Shown: piece by piece, positions 26,813-38,495 of the stretch
Numbering within the stretch: position 1 is the first letter of the stretch
How the letters are laid out: every line of letters begins with the position of its first letter
Assembly: GCA_020747065.1 (NCBI GenBank)
Contig: JAGMVK010000010.1
Location: 682,001 to 746,000 of the forward strand
Direction: 5' to 3'
Source of the DNA: Cadophora sp. MPI-SDFR-AT-0126
Taxonomy: Eukaryota > Ascomycota > Leotiomycetes > Helotiales > Ploettnerulaceae
Length of the DNA stretch: 64,000 nt
Program-made: the position numbers and the translations under genes
The notes under the pieces: generated by a model
Told to the model about the DNA's origin: nothing
What the model saw: the letters and a program-made list of their open reading frames with translations, nothing else
Databases searched by the model: none

Positions 26813-28393
26813 CACGATCTCCTCCCATGTCAACATCTTTTGGGATCGTTTGAGCACGGTGAATGCCCAGCCTTCGGAAAAGAAACATGGAAACCATAGA
26901 GGGGAACTTTGAGCGGCACTATCAACTAGATTTACTACATTGAGCGGTCTTGGCTACGCGGAGGAGATCGATTTTGCCAGCCTGATGGCAAGATGAAGCA
27001 TACCGCATAGTCCGATACAAGCAAAGGACGGTAATGGAGACATGCCAAGAGAGGCTATGAACACCCTCTGACTGTTGGTCTTGTCTCCTGGAAACTTTTT
27101 TCTCTCGTGAAGGCTTGAGCCGAAGGTCAAGTTGACACAAACGAGAAGGTGTTGGGCTGTGCACGCAAACGACATGGATCCAATGAGGGATCCGATGCGA
27201 GAATAAGCTCTGGATCATCACAGGGAATCGACGCGAAGAGGGAAATCAAAACAAAGCCAGGGCTTGAAACCGATACAGCACGAGAATCGTGGTTCTTGGC
27301 CAGCTGTGAAGAAACAGATCTATCCTCCTCTGAGATCTAGCCTTGCGAGCAGCTCCCCGGAATTCACTACTCCAACCAATACAACACGATGGATCGTGCG
27401 AAAGGTCCACCTGTGATCAAGGATAAAACCTGGGAAGGATCAGATCAACCTTGGCTCGAGCTGAAGGGTTCGAAACGTTGCTGAGCACGATTGTTTTTTC
27501 AAGCAAACGGAGTTTGAGGCGTTGCCGGAAGCGGCAGTATAAACGTTTGGAAATTACACGTGACCGCACCCAGCGTTCAGATTGTTTAAAGCTGTCTCCA
27601 AAACAAGCTTAAATTTGACACATCTTTATGCTATGATTTGCCGATGCTTAAAAGGTTAGCATACGTCGTGATGAACCTAGGAGTTGTCTTTGTACATGAT
27701 TGGAAGCAGCCTACTCCTGAGACCGGACACCCGCTGACCTTGGACGACACCTATTTTGGTACGGATTTCGAGCCGGTGGAACCACTTACTGCTTCTCATT
27801 TCATCAGTGTGGACGCTTCCTTTGTTGACTTCGGCCCGGTGTCGTGAGATGCCGGGCTGTAGAAGTGGAGGATGCGCAACCTGGACATAGTCGTGGTGCA
27901 TGAACCTCGGTGATCGTACCTTTGATCGACGTTGAGCTACGGGTATGTCCTTTCTATATGTCTAGGCATGCAAAGCTCGGTGATACTTTATCGTCCTCGG
28001 TATAGCAAAGTCAATGTGACCTTCATGCATCCCTTCTCAAGCCAGGGCTATGACAAGTCGTGAGAAAACAGGTGAGGAGGCCGGAGTAGTAGCAAATTTC
28101 GTGACCAGAATGTTACCAGCTCCCCTCAGATCGCATGGTTTTAGGTTCGAATATAATGTGTGGAAAGAATACTGTATAGACATTACATTGAATTCTGATT
28201 ATTCAGGTCGCATCGTCGATGACAATTTTTCGTTTGGTGTCCTTGAGGAGCGCTCAGCCACTCTAGTTCAGCCACATGTGGCTCATTAGCGCCCCTCTTT
28301 AGCGAATCCCGCACCACACTCAGGGCCTTTCCGAATTTCTTCAAAACCGAACAGCGACAACACGACAAACCATCGACACCAACGACAGTCGAG
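26813..28393. other. Divergent promoter region between Egh16-like and eL27 genes
   Basis: About 1.6 kb between two divergent genes, probably with both promoters. No coding frame longer than about 100 codons looks real. A GGTTCGA near 27464 resembles a tRNA B box but has no A box partner. Confidence 0.5.
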
Positions 28394-29146
28394 ATGAAGT
28401 GTGAGTCTTTCACCTTCCCCTGCTCTTCCAGGTCTGAATTGGCGCTTTCGGAACTCTCGCAATTACGCCGCGCTGCGTCGTCAGTTCGATATACATTTTA
28501 CGAAATTCGTCTTCATGAAAATTCTTGAAGAAACAAAAGCTGACCTGCTCACTGTATAGTCCTCAAGGTTGGCCGTGTTGCCATCATCACCCGTGGCAGA
28601 TATGCTGGCAAGAAGGTCCGTACATTTCAACTTTTAGAATCGAGGGCGCACTGGGTCACATAAGGGGTTTTGATATGCACTTCGCGACGGATTAAACATG
28701 GAGGAAGATCATATCGATTAGACGGCACAATACTGATAGAGAACCGCTACAGGTTGTATTGATCCAACCACAAGACTCTGGAACCAAGTCTCACCCATAC
28801 CCTCACGCCCTGGTCGCCGGTATTGAGCGCTACCCTCAGCAAATTACCCGCCGCATGTCGAAGACTCGTCAGACCAAGCGATCCAAGGTCAAGCCATTCA
28901 TCAAGGTCATCAACTACAACCACTTGATGCCAACAAGATACACACTCGAGTTGGAAGGATTGAAGGGTGTTGTTACTGCGGATACTTTCAAGGAGGTTTC
29001 TCAACGGGAGGACGCGAAGAAGACCGTGAAGAAGGCATTGGAGGAGAGATACACATCTGGAAAGAACAGATGGTTCTTCACTCCTCTTAGTACGAATATC
29101 CGTCCATAGATCCGTTCGTTCTTTGCTAACATTTGTAGGATTTTGA
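28394..29146 (+). CDS. RPL27: 60S ribosomal protein eL27
   Basis: Large-subunit ribosomal protein. Exons 28394-28400, 28560-28615, 28753-29089 and 29139-29146 give 136 codons (135 residues), the normal eL27 length. The first exon is only seven bases (ATGAAGT), giving [21 protein letters not shown] after splicing; a KOW-like segment [20 protein letters not shown] follows, then [13 protein letters not shown] and [11 protein letters not shown]. The terminal exon supplies just the final Arg (completed), Phe and the stop. A tiny first exon right after the ATG and introns of about 150 bases are common in fungal ribosomal protein genes. Very secure. Confidence 0.97.
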
Positions 29147-31113
29147 ACAATTCTTCTGTCATGGGGCTGGGACGGTGTTAAATGGCATTGAGACAATTAG
29201 TCGCATAACGAGCTAAGCAAATGCAGATTTTCACACCTTGCAATGAGTTTCTCGAAATTACAATTTGGTGAATATGGATACTTTGCAGAAGTGAGGTACC
29301 TGGTACTGTGTGTCGGTGGCCAAGGAGATGTTGGGTGAGGTATTGAAGAGAAAGCTCGGTCGTGTCAATAAGCTGATGATGAGGATGAATAACTTACATT
29401 CTAGCAAAGCAAAGCGGGATAGTGTTGGGCGCATTTTCATGCGTTCTTTCGACCAATCACAAGAAACGGTCGTACAGACGAGAAAGGTGACCATGGGACC
29501 TTTGCACATCGATCGGACTGGGACAAGACAGACTGGAAATGTGTGATGCCGATTGAGTAACGATTGATGGGGTATCTGGTCATTACTGTTAGCTCCAGTC
29601 ATGTCCCTCCTTGAGCCGTTGGAAGGTTGTAGTGGGCTGGATATCGCACTCAATCCAGGATGGAAGACTCTCTCCACCGCTGGACAAAAGCTTGAAATCC
29701 CCGGGGTTTCGACGATCCAGGTTTTACATGCTCGTGCCTGACATCATTTCGATTTATCAACGGCGAGTATTACGCCTTAATATTATCTCCGATAGGGTTG
29801 ACGACATGCTGAAGATCCCTTCGACAATCAGATTACGAATACACAGTTCTGCAACCCATACAAGCTCCTAGTAGCGCTGGAGTATCTCATTCATTTCTTA
29901 GCTGTACGGTACTCCGCTTGCAAGAACGCTCTCAAACTTCTTGGCCATTTTAACGAGTTAGTATACAGCTGCAGCCGCATCAAACGATCACCGTTCTCTT
30001 CGAGAGCAAAAGTCACAACCACACTGAAGGTCTCCTTGCAATCACCATTCACTACAAAGCACGTTCAAGCCGTTCATACGCCCATGGACCCAAATCAATG
30101 AGGTGATATCTGTCGTGTACAGAGAACGCTACCCTTCCAAGGACGGAGCAGAGCCTGTCCACTAGCCCGCCGCGAGAATGAGATCTCTATGGAACAAGCA
30201 ACATCCCGCACCATGCGAGATAATCATCACTTTCTGCTCGAGAACCCGGTAAGCCAGTCGCCAACGAGTCCCTTTCTTGAGATAAGCAAAGTTCATGAAT
30301 CGCACGAGTGGCTCTGTTCCGCGGAGCCACTACTTACTTAAAGCGCACATCGCCATCAAGATTAACCAGGCATGATGGTGTAAGAGGAGGCTCTTGGTTA
30401 GAAGAATTGGGGAAATGGGGTTGTATTGGCGATGAGAAAGGTCGAGCCTGGTTTTTCGTATGACGGTTGGATTATGGCAGAAGTAAAGTCTTACATCTAC
30501 TCGTATTCTGGCTAGAAGGGAAAGTCGAAGACGCATGTCACAATTTTTTCTAAGTGTCACTTAATAAGTACTAGGTTAGGATACCTGAAAGAAACGCTTT
30601 TGATTAAGAACTTCACCGTTTTAGCCAGTCAAAGCCCGGCCACCCGCATCTGTCCATGGCATTAAAGCATTGCGAAGTGAAATGCAATTTGAATAAAATG
30701 TGCGCACCGCTTGAGCAACCAGCGAAAGTCTTTGCATGGTACGTAAAGGTGTATGGATTGCCATACCAGCAGTGACTCATGTGCGAAATGATAGAACCAT
30801 AAAGCGACTTTGAGCCTCTTGAGATCAATGTCACGATCATAGCGACCCAGTTAGTGAGGTAGAAGATCGCCTGATTCTTTGTCAACATGCACCGCAGAAT
30901 GCAAGATAGTAATACCGTAGATGAGCTCCTCAACATCCAACAGCCGATGAGCATAGAAGGTAAATAGGCATGCGATGGTCGGACGTGCATAAGAATTGCA
31001 GAGGTAGGTCTTACCAATATCATGCCCACCATGTCCCTGGTAACTTGAAAATGACATCTGAGCTCTAGATGTGGAGCGGCGCCGATTAGCACCAGAATAG
31101 ATGCCGACTTGGA
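29147..31113. other. Intergenic, about 2 kb
   Basis: 3' flanks of eL27 and of the 2EXR gene face each other here. Open frames on the minus strand (up to 159 codons at 30613-31092) are rich in Cys, His and Met, have no recognisable domain and are rejected. No RNA gene recognised. Confidence 0.5.
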
Positions 31114-32214
31114 TCATCGAGCGTTAGCTTGGCTTTGAGTCTTGTCGTCTTCATCGTCCTCCTCAGTCTCGTCTTCAGTCTCGACCTCCTCGATGACGAT
31201 CTTCTTCTTCAATCTAGGAGTCTTGGATCTCTGGAGCTTGGCAATGCTCTTCAACAGTACCCGAGGAGGCCTCCAATCCTTGTTGATTTCCCTCCAAGCC
31301 ATCCACTTCTGGTAGTCCTTCACGGTCTTCTTCCCCTCCCAAAAGCCCCTGAAAATGTCAATGACGTGCTCTCTGACCTCTCTACTTCCATGCGTTCCTC
31401 CACCCCTCGAGTCAGCTCCCAACGGTGCCAATTTCCACAAGGAGTAGCTTTCTGGCTTGGGATCCACCCTATACTTGCTATTGTCCATCACAATGTTGAT
31501 TGTTTCCAGTCGAGTATGCTCCATGCACAGAGAATAGAACAGATCAGTTCGGCCCGAAGTCCGGAAGCGTTGCGTATCAATTCCTACCAGAGCAATATGC
31601 TTGATTGGAGTGGTAAGGGGCAGGCCACCAATTGAAGGTTTCGAGATTCGCCGAAAGTAGGTAAGAAACTCATTCGTTGAAGGGAAATTGACGAAGAAAA
31701 ACACGTCAATATCGGCATTGACCCAGATATGTGCTTCGAGCCACTTTGGCATTTTTCGTGGCTCGGTTCCGGGAGGAAGTCTCTCGCCGTCTTTCCCTAA
31801 GGGTTTGACAGGCAACTTAGATTTGATCAAGGTGTAGTACTTCTTAGCCTCCTGACGGGTTTCAGAACAAACACGTAGGGCGATTGGAACAACGCCAGCA
31901 TCGAGAACATATCTCGATAGTCTCATGTCCGCATGAACCAATTCACTCTCGATGTTCTGGTATTCTGCGCGGATAACACGAGTCCGCATTGTATAGCGCC
32001 ATATCTTGAGGCGTATCTCGGCCGGGAATTTGCTGAATTGGTGAAACTTGTTGAACCTGGCTGGGTTAGACACTCCTTTGGACTTTGATTTTCCTGGGAT
32101 GTTGGCGATGGCTGTGGCTCGCACTTGTTTACCGGAACGGGGAGGTTGAGTGACGTGCTCACCCTGTCCATTGACTAGCCGAGTGCTGAGAATTAACATG
32201 TTCAGTGATGACAC
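31114..32214 (-). CDS. 2EXR domain protein
   Basis: Single exon, 366 residues. The 2EXR signature starts at about residue 55: FNKFHQFSKFPAEIRLKIWR, then a Cys-bearing LRVCSETRQEAKKYY helix at about 113-127. The family is expanded in Pezizomycotina and has no established biochemical function. The C-terminal ~60 residues go from strongly basic (KLQRSKTPRLKKK) to strongly acidic (EVETEDETEEDDEDD), which suggests disorder. The N-terminal ~40 residues before the domain are also low in complexity. A later Met could be used, but the first ATG at 32214 is in frame without interruption. Confidence 0.8.
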   Translation of the reverse strand: MSSLNMLILSTRLVNGQGEHVTQPPRSGKQVRATAIANIPGKSKSKGVSNPARFNKFHQFSKFPAEIRLKIWRYTMRTRVIRAEYQNIESELVHADMRLSRYVLDAGVVPIALRVCSETRQEAKKYYTLIKSKLPVKPLGKDGERLPPGTEPRKMPKWLEAHIWVNADIDVFFFVNFPSTNEFLTYFRRISKPSIGGLPLTTPIKHIALVGIDTQRFRTSGRTDLFYSLCMEHTRLETINIVMDNSKYRVDPKPESYSLWKLAPLGADSRGGGTHGSREVREHVIDIFRGFWEGKKTVKDYQKWMAWREINKDWRPPRVLLKSIAKLQRSKTPRLKKKIVIEEVETEDETEEDDEDDKTQSQANAR

Positions 32215-33521
32215 TCAATAGAGTTGACTGGCTGCGTGGAGCCCGATGTTCTGAGCCCTGGTGAGGTTGATATCGATTTGGTGGAGGTCGATCTCGGGCT
32301 CGAGATCGGGTATGAATGTGGCCTTGGGTCTACTCGGCCTTGGTGTTGGAGAGCAGGGACACTGAGCTGAAGTAAGTTCAAATGTGCAGATAGAATTCTG
32401 AAAGCCCAGTCTGTTGATCTTCAACTAGAAGATGGTTGTCGATGAGGGAAGTAAATAGTGACGGCCAGGTGTGGTGTAAGCCTAGAGTTGAAGGCTTGAT
32501 GGTGTAAGGTGTATCAGCGTGGATATTGACTTTATCTCGCTCTGTTTCGACGAGATTACTAACTTGAATTCGTTCAACTGGCAGAACAAGGTTTGAAGAG
32601 CCCAGTATTCTGATCTTCAAGGCCGCAAGACTTGTTGAAGCCTTGGAAATCCTCTGCCCAAACACGTTGTCGAGTTTGCAGAGGTGTGTAAGATTGGAAA
32701 GGTGTTATTGAAGAAGCTGACGAGGTTCCGAATTTTGAAGGTGGAGAGGAGTGGCCTGCTTCACCCAAGCAGAAGGGTGTACATAATAGGCCAAAAATTT
32801 CTGAATTTGAGCCACAGGTGCTAGAAAGTCCTCCCGGAGGTGTCTGGCAAAGTTTGAAATGCTGGAATTGTAGAATTGTCTGAAGACTTCGAAATAAGAA
32901 TTTGCTCTTGAAAGCTTGGAAGGTGTCAATTATGCAATCGAGGAAGGAGTGTTTGAGTCAAGAGTCAAGTGGAAACATTCCAGATTGTGAGTACGCAAAA
33001 TCAACAATCAATCGCCACAAATCTCAGTAATCTGAGAAGAGCACTAGTGAGGTAAAATGATGTTTAAGAAAGCAAAGTCGCAAAGAAATTTTCATCTTGT
33101 ACGAGAGATTGGCTGTCTGCCGGGACTAATACACCCGTAAAACCAATGTGACTAAACATTCATCAGCCATGGAGTGAAGCACTATTCTGAGGACCAAGCT
33201 GCATACCCAAATCAGCGTATCTCAAAAGAGCCAATGTGAATGCGAGAAGAATTGAACATATAAATCAAAAGCAGGGCGGCAAGTTCATGGTGGAATTTGT
33301 ATTCAAACTCCAAATGCAGCGCTCATTCGTTACCAAATTCCATGAAACGCCTGTACGATGCGTATTGCCCTAATTCCAATCGCAAAAAGGAGCTCTCCAA
33401 AGCCACAAACTGGATTCTGTCCTCATTTCAAGTACAGCCATCTTCAACTCACCTCTCCCTATCACCTCTCTCCATCATTCTTGACAGGCATCGACCATGG
33501 CTATACCTCTTGAACACGCAT
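32215..33521. other. Intergenic with diverged direct repeats
   Basis: 1.3 kb between two minus-strand genes, probably mostly the upstream region of the 2EXR gene. It contains a pair of related segments about 200 bases apart (see the repeat entry). No confident coding frame. Confidence 0.5.
32390..32640. repeat. Diverged direct repeat pair, about 200-base spacing
   Basis: On the minus strand, segments near 32578-32619 and 32372-32413 share TTGAAGATCA, ACTGGGCT and a following CTGC...TTGAAC-like stretch in the same order, with about 70 percent identity by eye over roughly 45 bases. They may be an old tandem duplication in the 5' region of the 2EXR gene. Boundaries are approximate. Confidence 0.45.
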
Positions 33522-34336
33522 CTACTGACCGAAAGCTCCGCTAGGTTTGATCGTTTGCGACAGCCCAAGCTTCTGCTTCTTTATCCTGGGCAAGACACCG
33601 ATCAAAACCAGAGCAGCCGAGATTAACACTGCCCACAACTTGATATCCAAGACATTCTTGTTATAATCAGTCTGGGTGGCAGCAGCCACCGTAGCCAACA
33701 TTAGAGTAAGAACCACATATCCGCTCAATCGATGCCACTTATACAACGACTTCGCATTATCCACACTCCCATACAACTTTGGCGTATAATAAGCAGTAAA
33801 GCCCACCAGAGCTTGAATGCCTAGCAGGATATAAGTGACAAGTCCAAGAATCGCGTGAGGAGACTCGAAATGCGCTCCGTTGTGCGAGATCTTGTTGTAC
33901 ACAATTACGATGAGGCCGGCGACAAGAGCATCGAGAGCGAGATTGTTGAGGATGAAATGCGAGACTGTGCCTTTGCGCTTCTGCTCGGGTGTGTGGGTTG
34001 GTTGGAGGAGGAGGATGGATTGCGTGAGGACGAGGAGACCGCCGGAGTTGAGGAGAGGGTGGGCGGAGAAGAGGATGAGCGGGTTGAGGAAGACGCTGGC
34101 CCAGACGGATGCTGCGAGGAGGAGGATGCCGGCTTGTGCGATTACTGCTGTGCCTGGGAGGAATTAGTAAGGGTTCTTGGACGGTGGAAAGAGGATGTAC
34201 CGATGAACAGATTGTAGTAGATAGGTTTTCCTTCTCCTTGAGCAGCATCACCAGCTCGTCCGAGAAGAGGCTCGTCTTCTCCAGTGCCCTCTTGCGGGAT
34301 AGGAGTGGTCTCGGGGATGCCTGTAGCTGAAGCCAT
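33522..34336 (-). CDS. Cytochrome b561 domain membrane protein
   Basis: Exons 34201-34336 and 33522-34153, 255 residues. Predicted integral membrane protein with about six hydrophobic helices: GTAVIAQAGILLLAASVWAS, a helix after SAHPLLNSGG, NLALDALVAGLIVIVYN, a helix after ESPHAILG, YVVLTLMLATVAAAT and LWAVLISAALVLIGVL. His residues in SAHPLLNSGG, VSHFILNN, ESPHAILG and KWHRLSG fall where b561 proteins place the four ligands of two b hemes. The family moves electrons across membranes, typically from ascorbate to ferric iron or monodehydroascorbate; the substrate here is inferred. The N-terminal ~30 residues are acidic and cytosolic-looking. Confidence 0.87.
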
Positions 34337-35843
34337 CGTGATGGAGTCTTGGATTGGCGAAGTCCGGGAAGTATTCAGTCGTCAAAGTAAAGCTGGGTTA
34401 TTTTCTTGCAGTATTTTCTTCTTCTTCTTCTCTCAGCTTCTCTTCTCAGGGAGCCACTCTTCATATAGGCGGGAATGTTCGATCCGTCGGTGTAGTACTG
34501 TCAATGAGTAATTGAGGAAGGTGGTGGTGCAAAGAGTACCCCGAAATTGCAAAGCGCCTGCTGTCCTCGGGGGTCACATTCAATGCACAGCAGCATATAA
34601 GTAGCATCGCAAGGTGCAGTTCCAGGTCCAGGTTCCCCTCAATGACGCTACGACCCTAGCTTTGACCAATCATACTGGACCGATGGTAAGCTGAATCAGG
34701 CCTTCGTGATACGATGCGCATGTTGATTGCGCCATCAGTATCAGTATCAGTACCTACCTAATTGCCGTCATTAGCAAGAATTGCAGCGGATGTTATCATC
34801 ATCATCATCAACCGACGTGAGAGATGGATGAAGGGGGGTTTGCGGAGTCTTTACATATTCGTCTTTCGTCTGGGTTGACCAATAAGAAAAACATCCCAGA
34901 AATACTTTCTGTCCATGACCGCTTCCCGTGGGCACCAGTGGCGTGAATGGCCTGGCTTCGATGCCAATAGTGGGGTGTATCGATATCAGAGTGACCCGAT
35001 GAGACTTCACCCTCTCTTACTCGATAGTAATTAAAAACTCTCTCTAGTAAGCTTGAACTTCCTTTCTCGAATCCTCATAAACCCTATTGCATTTTTCAAA
35101 ATCTTAAAGATAATATTCAAGATGAAGTATAAGAGTGATGATGTGGTTATTAAGGCTGTGCTAGCAGATAGATCGTTAGAATATTTCGTTCTTCTACAAT
35201 TACTGAGTACTGTATAATGTTTTATTTTTACTTGTACTTCTACATTAGAAAGCCTTTTGAGGCGTTAGAGTAAGTACTTGTAGACAATGTGTCTTGGGAT
35301 TGGAAATATGTATTGGCCTTGTCACTGTGCTTCAAAACGGCGCCTGGGCATCTTCACATTCCAATTATTCTCAAATTAACCCCTCCGTATTAAGTACATA
35401 GATACTAAAAGTAACAAGTTCACATCCCTCTTTCTCCTGAGACGTGGATTCCCAAATACTTGCTCACGTGGCAACGGTACATATACATGAAAGTATGGCG
35501 AAGTTCTATAATGCAGAATAATGGATAAAAAATTTGATGAGAGCATCGATTTTGAAGTTGTCGGATAGCAGAACGCCCAAACACCCCGTTAACAACCTAT
35601 CATCGAAACTCTTCTCGCCTGTCTTTGTTCCCCTCGACGATGATGATGGTCGTGCGCTAAATGGGCACGGACATTTCCACAAGTGACAACACCAAGACCA
35701 CCCCATCATTATTTGAAGGTTTAGGTAACAGCATAAAATTCCTTCGACTACGATTTCTCTTCCGACTTACAGGTTTGACACTTTAACAAGTGTATGCAAT
35801 CGGCAGATGGGTAGGGACTACATGAAGTCCTCCTCATCTCGCA
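34337..35843. other. Intergenic with an AT-rich segment
   Basis: Promoter regions of the divergent b561 and ankyrin-DIL genes. Includes an (ATC)n microsatellite at 34795-34810 and a clearly AT-rich stretch at about 35030-35420, possibly a decayed repeat, in which I see no conserved protein. Confidence 0.5.
34795..34810. repeat. ATC trinucleotide microsatellite
   Basis: Five consecutive ATC units plus one base. Simple repeat in an intergenic region. Confidence 0.85.
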
Positions 35844-38495
35844 ATGGATATCGGGGACCATGGCGGGGATCTCAGCGGCGGGTTTGGGGATGAAGATCAG
35901 CAGCAACAGCAACCCAAGCGGACCAGAGCTCTCCCAGACGACCTGCCAAAGTCCCTAGATGACAGGAAGAATGTGTCCTCTCACTATACGCCCGAGACGG
36001 AAATGTATGATGCGTGGCAGGGTATGTGTACCCCTTCTTTCGAAAAGACGCTTTGAAACTTTAGCTGATAAAGTACTGTTCACAGGCCAGTCGCAATTCC
36101 TCACCACACCGGTCCTAGCCAAGCCTCTCCAGTTCAACAGTCTCTCCCTAGATGATGACGGGTTTGAGGACGATTTGACGGCACAGAAGATCGGGGATAG
36201 CGATACGCGACTGATGGAGATGCTTGCGGCGCAGGCAGCCCACCGGGATGGGAATGCTTCTCAGGACGAGGATGCTGTGGCTTCGGATGATAAGCTTTCG
36301 GAAAGCGAGAAGAAAGAGACTCTGCAGAAACATCTGAACATGGCTGCTAGCAATGGGGATGTTGATCGGATAGAGCGGATTCTGTCGGGAAAGGCGAAGC
36401 AATTTGTGGATATTGATGCGCCTGATGAGGAGGGAACTGCTCCTCTGATATATGCCAGTTGTTTTGTAAGCCATGTGTCTGGGACTGGAGTAAGAGTTGT
36501 GCTGATAGAAACTCTAGGGCCACGAAGCGGTTGTAACAGCTCTTCTTGATGCGGGCGCTAAGCTCGACATCCAGGATCGGAACCAGTGGAGTGCTTTGAT
36601 GTGGGCAATGAGCAATAGACATACTGGGATCACAAAGATACTGCTGGAGCGAGGTGCATCTACAGATGTCAAATCCTCTTCTGGGCGGACGGCCTTCGAC
36701 TTCGTAGCACCAGACAGCGAGATTTCGGACTACTTGCACGATCATGGATATGGAAACCAGATCGGCAATGTTGGGGTTACGGACGACTTTTACAATCCAG
36801 GATTTTCACAGGATAGATTTGAGGAAGAAATGGCTGAGAATGAGTTAAGGAGGCGTATGATGATGGAGAGTGCTCGAGATTTGGAAGTTGACCTTGGGAA
36901 TATGGGGATTGATGACCAGCCCGAGGTAGGTAAAATTGGTTTGCATAAAGTGGAGATATACTAATAGTTTTCAGTCACCAGCCGAGCTCGAAGAAGAGGC
37001 GCAAGAGTTCGACTGGAGCAGATGCCTGCACGATCAGATGTTTGTCTTCCAAGAGAGCGAGCTGAGCCGAATTCTAGACATTGTCATTACCCATATGACA
37101 CCTCAACGATCGCCATCTCAGAAACCTGTACCGGCCAATATATTATTTCTCAGTGCTCGATATGCACATTACCATGCAAATCAGGATCTACTTGCAAAGC
37201 TCTTGATCACTGCAATGGATAAGATCAACGATGTTGTGGAGACACATCAATGGGATATGACGATTCTGGCATTTTGGATATCCAACGCCACGTTATTACT
37301 GCATTATCTCAAGAAAGATGCTGGGTTGGGAGAATCGACATCCGAGTTCCAATTGCAGCTTGCAGAACTCATCAATGAGATATTCATCCTGATTATCAGA
37401 GATGCGGAAAGGAGAATGGATAAGGTCCTTGATCCGGCAATGTTAGACCATGAGACTATTCCAGGCTTCGAGGATATCACATTTCAGAATGAATGGAAGA
37501 TATTTAAACGGAAAAACCAAGTGAAGGAAGTACCAGTGGAGAAGAGATTTCGACCGCCATCACCTAAAGCAAGGGCCAAACCGTCGCCACGGAATGTCAC
37601 GTCCTTACTGTCCTCGACGCTTTTCGTTCTGGATTTATATGACATTCATTCTGTTATTACAGCTCAAATATTGGCGCAGCTGCTGTACTGGCTTGGAGCT
37701 GAACTTTTCAATCGCATCATGTCGGATCGCAAGTATCTGGCTCGGACGAAAGCGATGCAGATCCGAATGAACATTTCCAGTCTTGAGGATTGGGCTCGAT
37801 CGAACAATCGGCAGCCAGAACACTATGAGCATGGTTCCATGACATCGAGTGGAGAACCTACTATCGAATCTGCACGTCATCACCTGGCACCTGTCATTCA
37901 GCTGCTGCAATGGCTGCAGTGCTTTTCGTCATTAGGAAACGACGACCTCGAAGCCCTGGTCGGTACGCTTCAGCAGCTGACACGACTTACACCACAGCAA
38001 CTCATCCATGCTGTGAAACACTACCGACCCGAGGTTGGAGAGAAGGGTCTCCCAAAGAGCGCCATGAAGTATCTCATCAATCTCCAGAAAGAAACCCAGA
38101 TACGAAAAGAGCAGCAGCGGAGTAGACGGCGAGAATCTGGTGTCCCGACTACACCAACGCGTAACACGTCGAATGGTAGAATCCCGGATACACCAGAGTC
38201 GAATGGCAAGCCGGCGAATACCATGAAACCCTTGCCCCCGGATGTGCTCCCCGAGGAGGAAGACGATGCACCGGAGCACCTGCTTCTCGACCCGTCGCTC
38301 ATGCTTCCCTTCTCGCTACCGACCAGTACCGACATGTTGATCAGCTATGGTGCTGGCTTCGGCGGTCTCAATCGCGAGAGAGAGCGAAAGTATATCCCTA
38401 CTGTCCCTGCCGAATTCCTTGCAAAACTCGACTTGAGTGGTGGAAGAGCACAATCTACTTACGAAGAACGGGATTGGGAGAACGAAGATGTGTAG
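35844..38495 (+). CDS. Ankyrin repeat and DIL (dilute) domain protein
   Basis: Exons 35844-36021, 36086-36465, 36518-36925 and 36975-38495; 828 residues. Residues 140-255 form about three ankyrin repeats (HLNMAASNGDVDRIERIL, GTAPLIYASCFGHEAVVTAL, SALMWAMSNRHTGITKILL). Residues about 376-690 match the DIL domain, the cargo-binding globular region of class V myosins (TILAFWISNATLLLHYL and LQQLTRLTPQQLIHAV are typical). Proteins with ankyrin plus DIL but no motor head are a known fungal architecture; a role in vesicle or organelle trafficking is inferred. The N-terminus is acidic with a short poly-Gln run, and the C-terminus carries a Pro/Asp-rich linker and the segment LISYGAGFGGLNRERERKYI. All introns are short with good signals. 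Confidence 0.9.

Noticed and set aside
27460..27475. GGTTCGA resembling a tRNA B box
   Set aside because: No A box or cloverleaf can be drawn upstream.
30613..31092. 159-codon open frame on the minus strand
   Set aside because: Composition rich in Cys, His, Met and Ser, no recognisable domain and no splice-extended partner.
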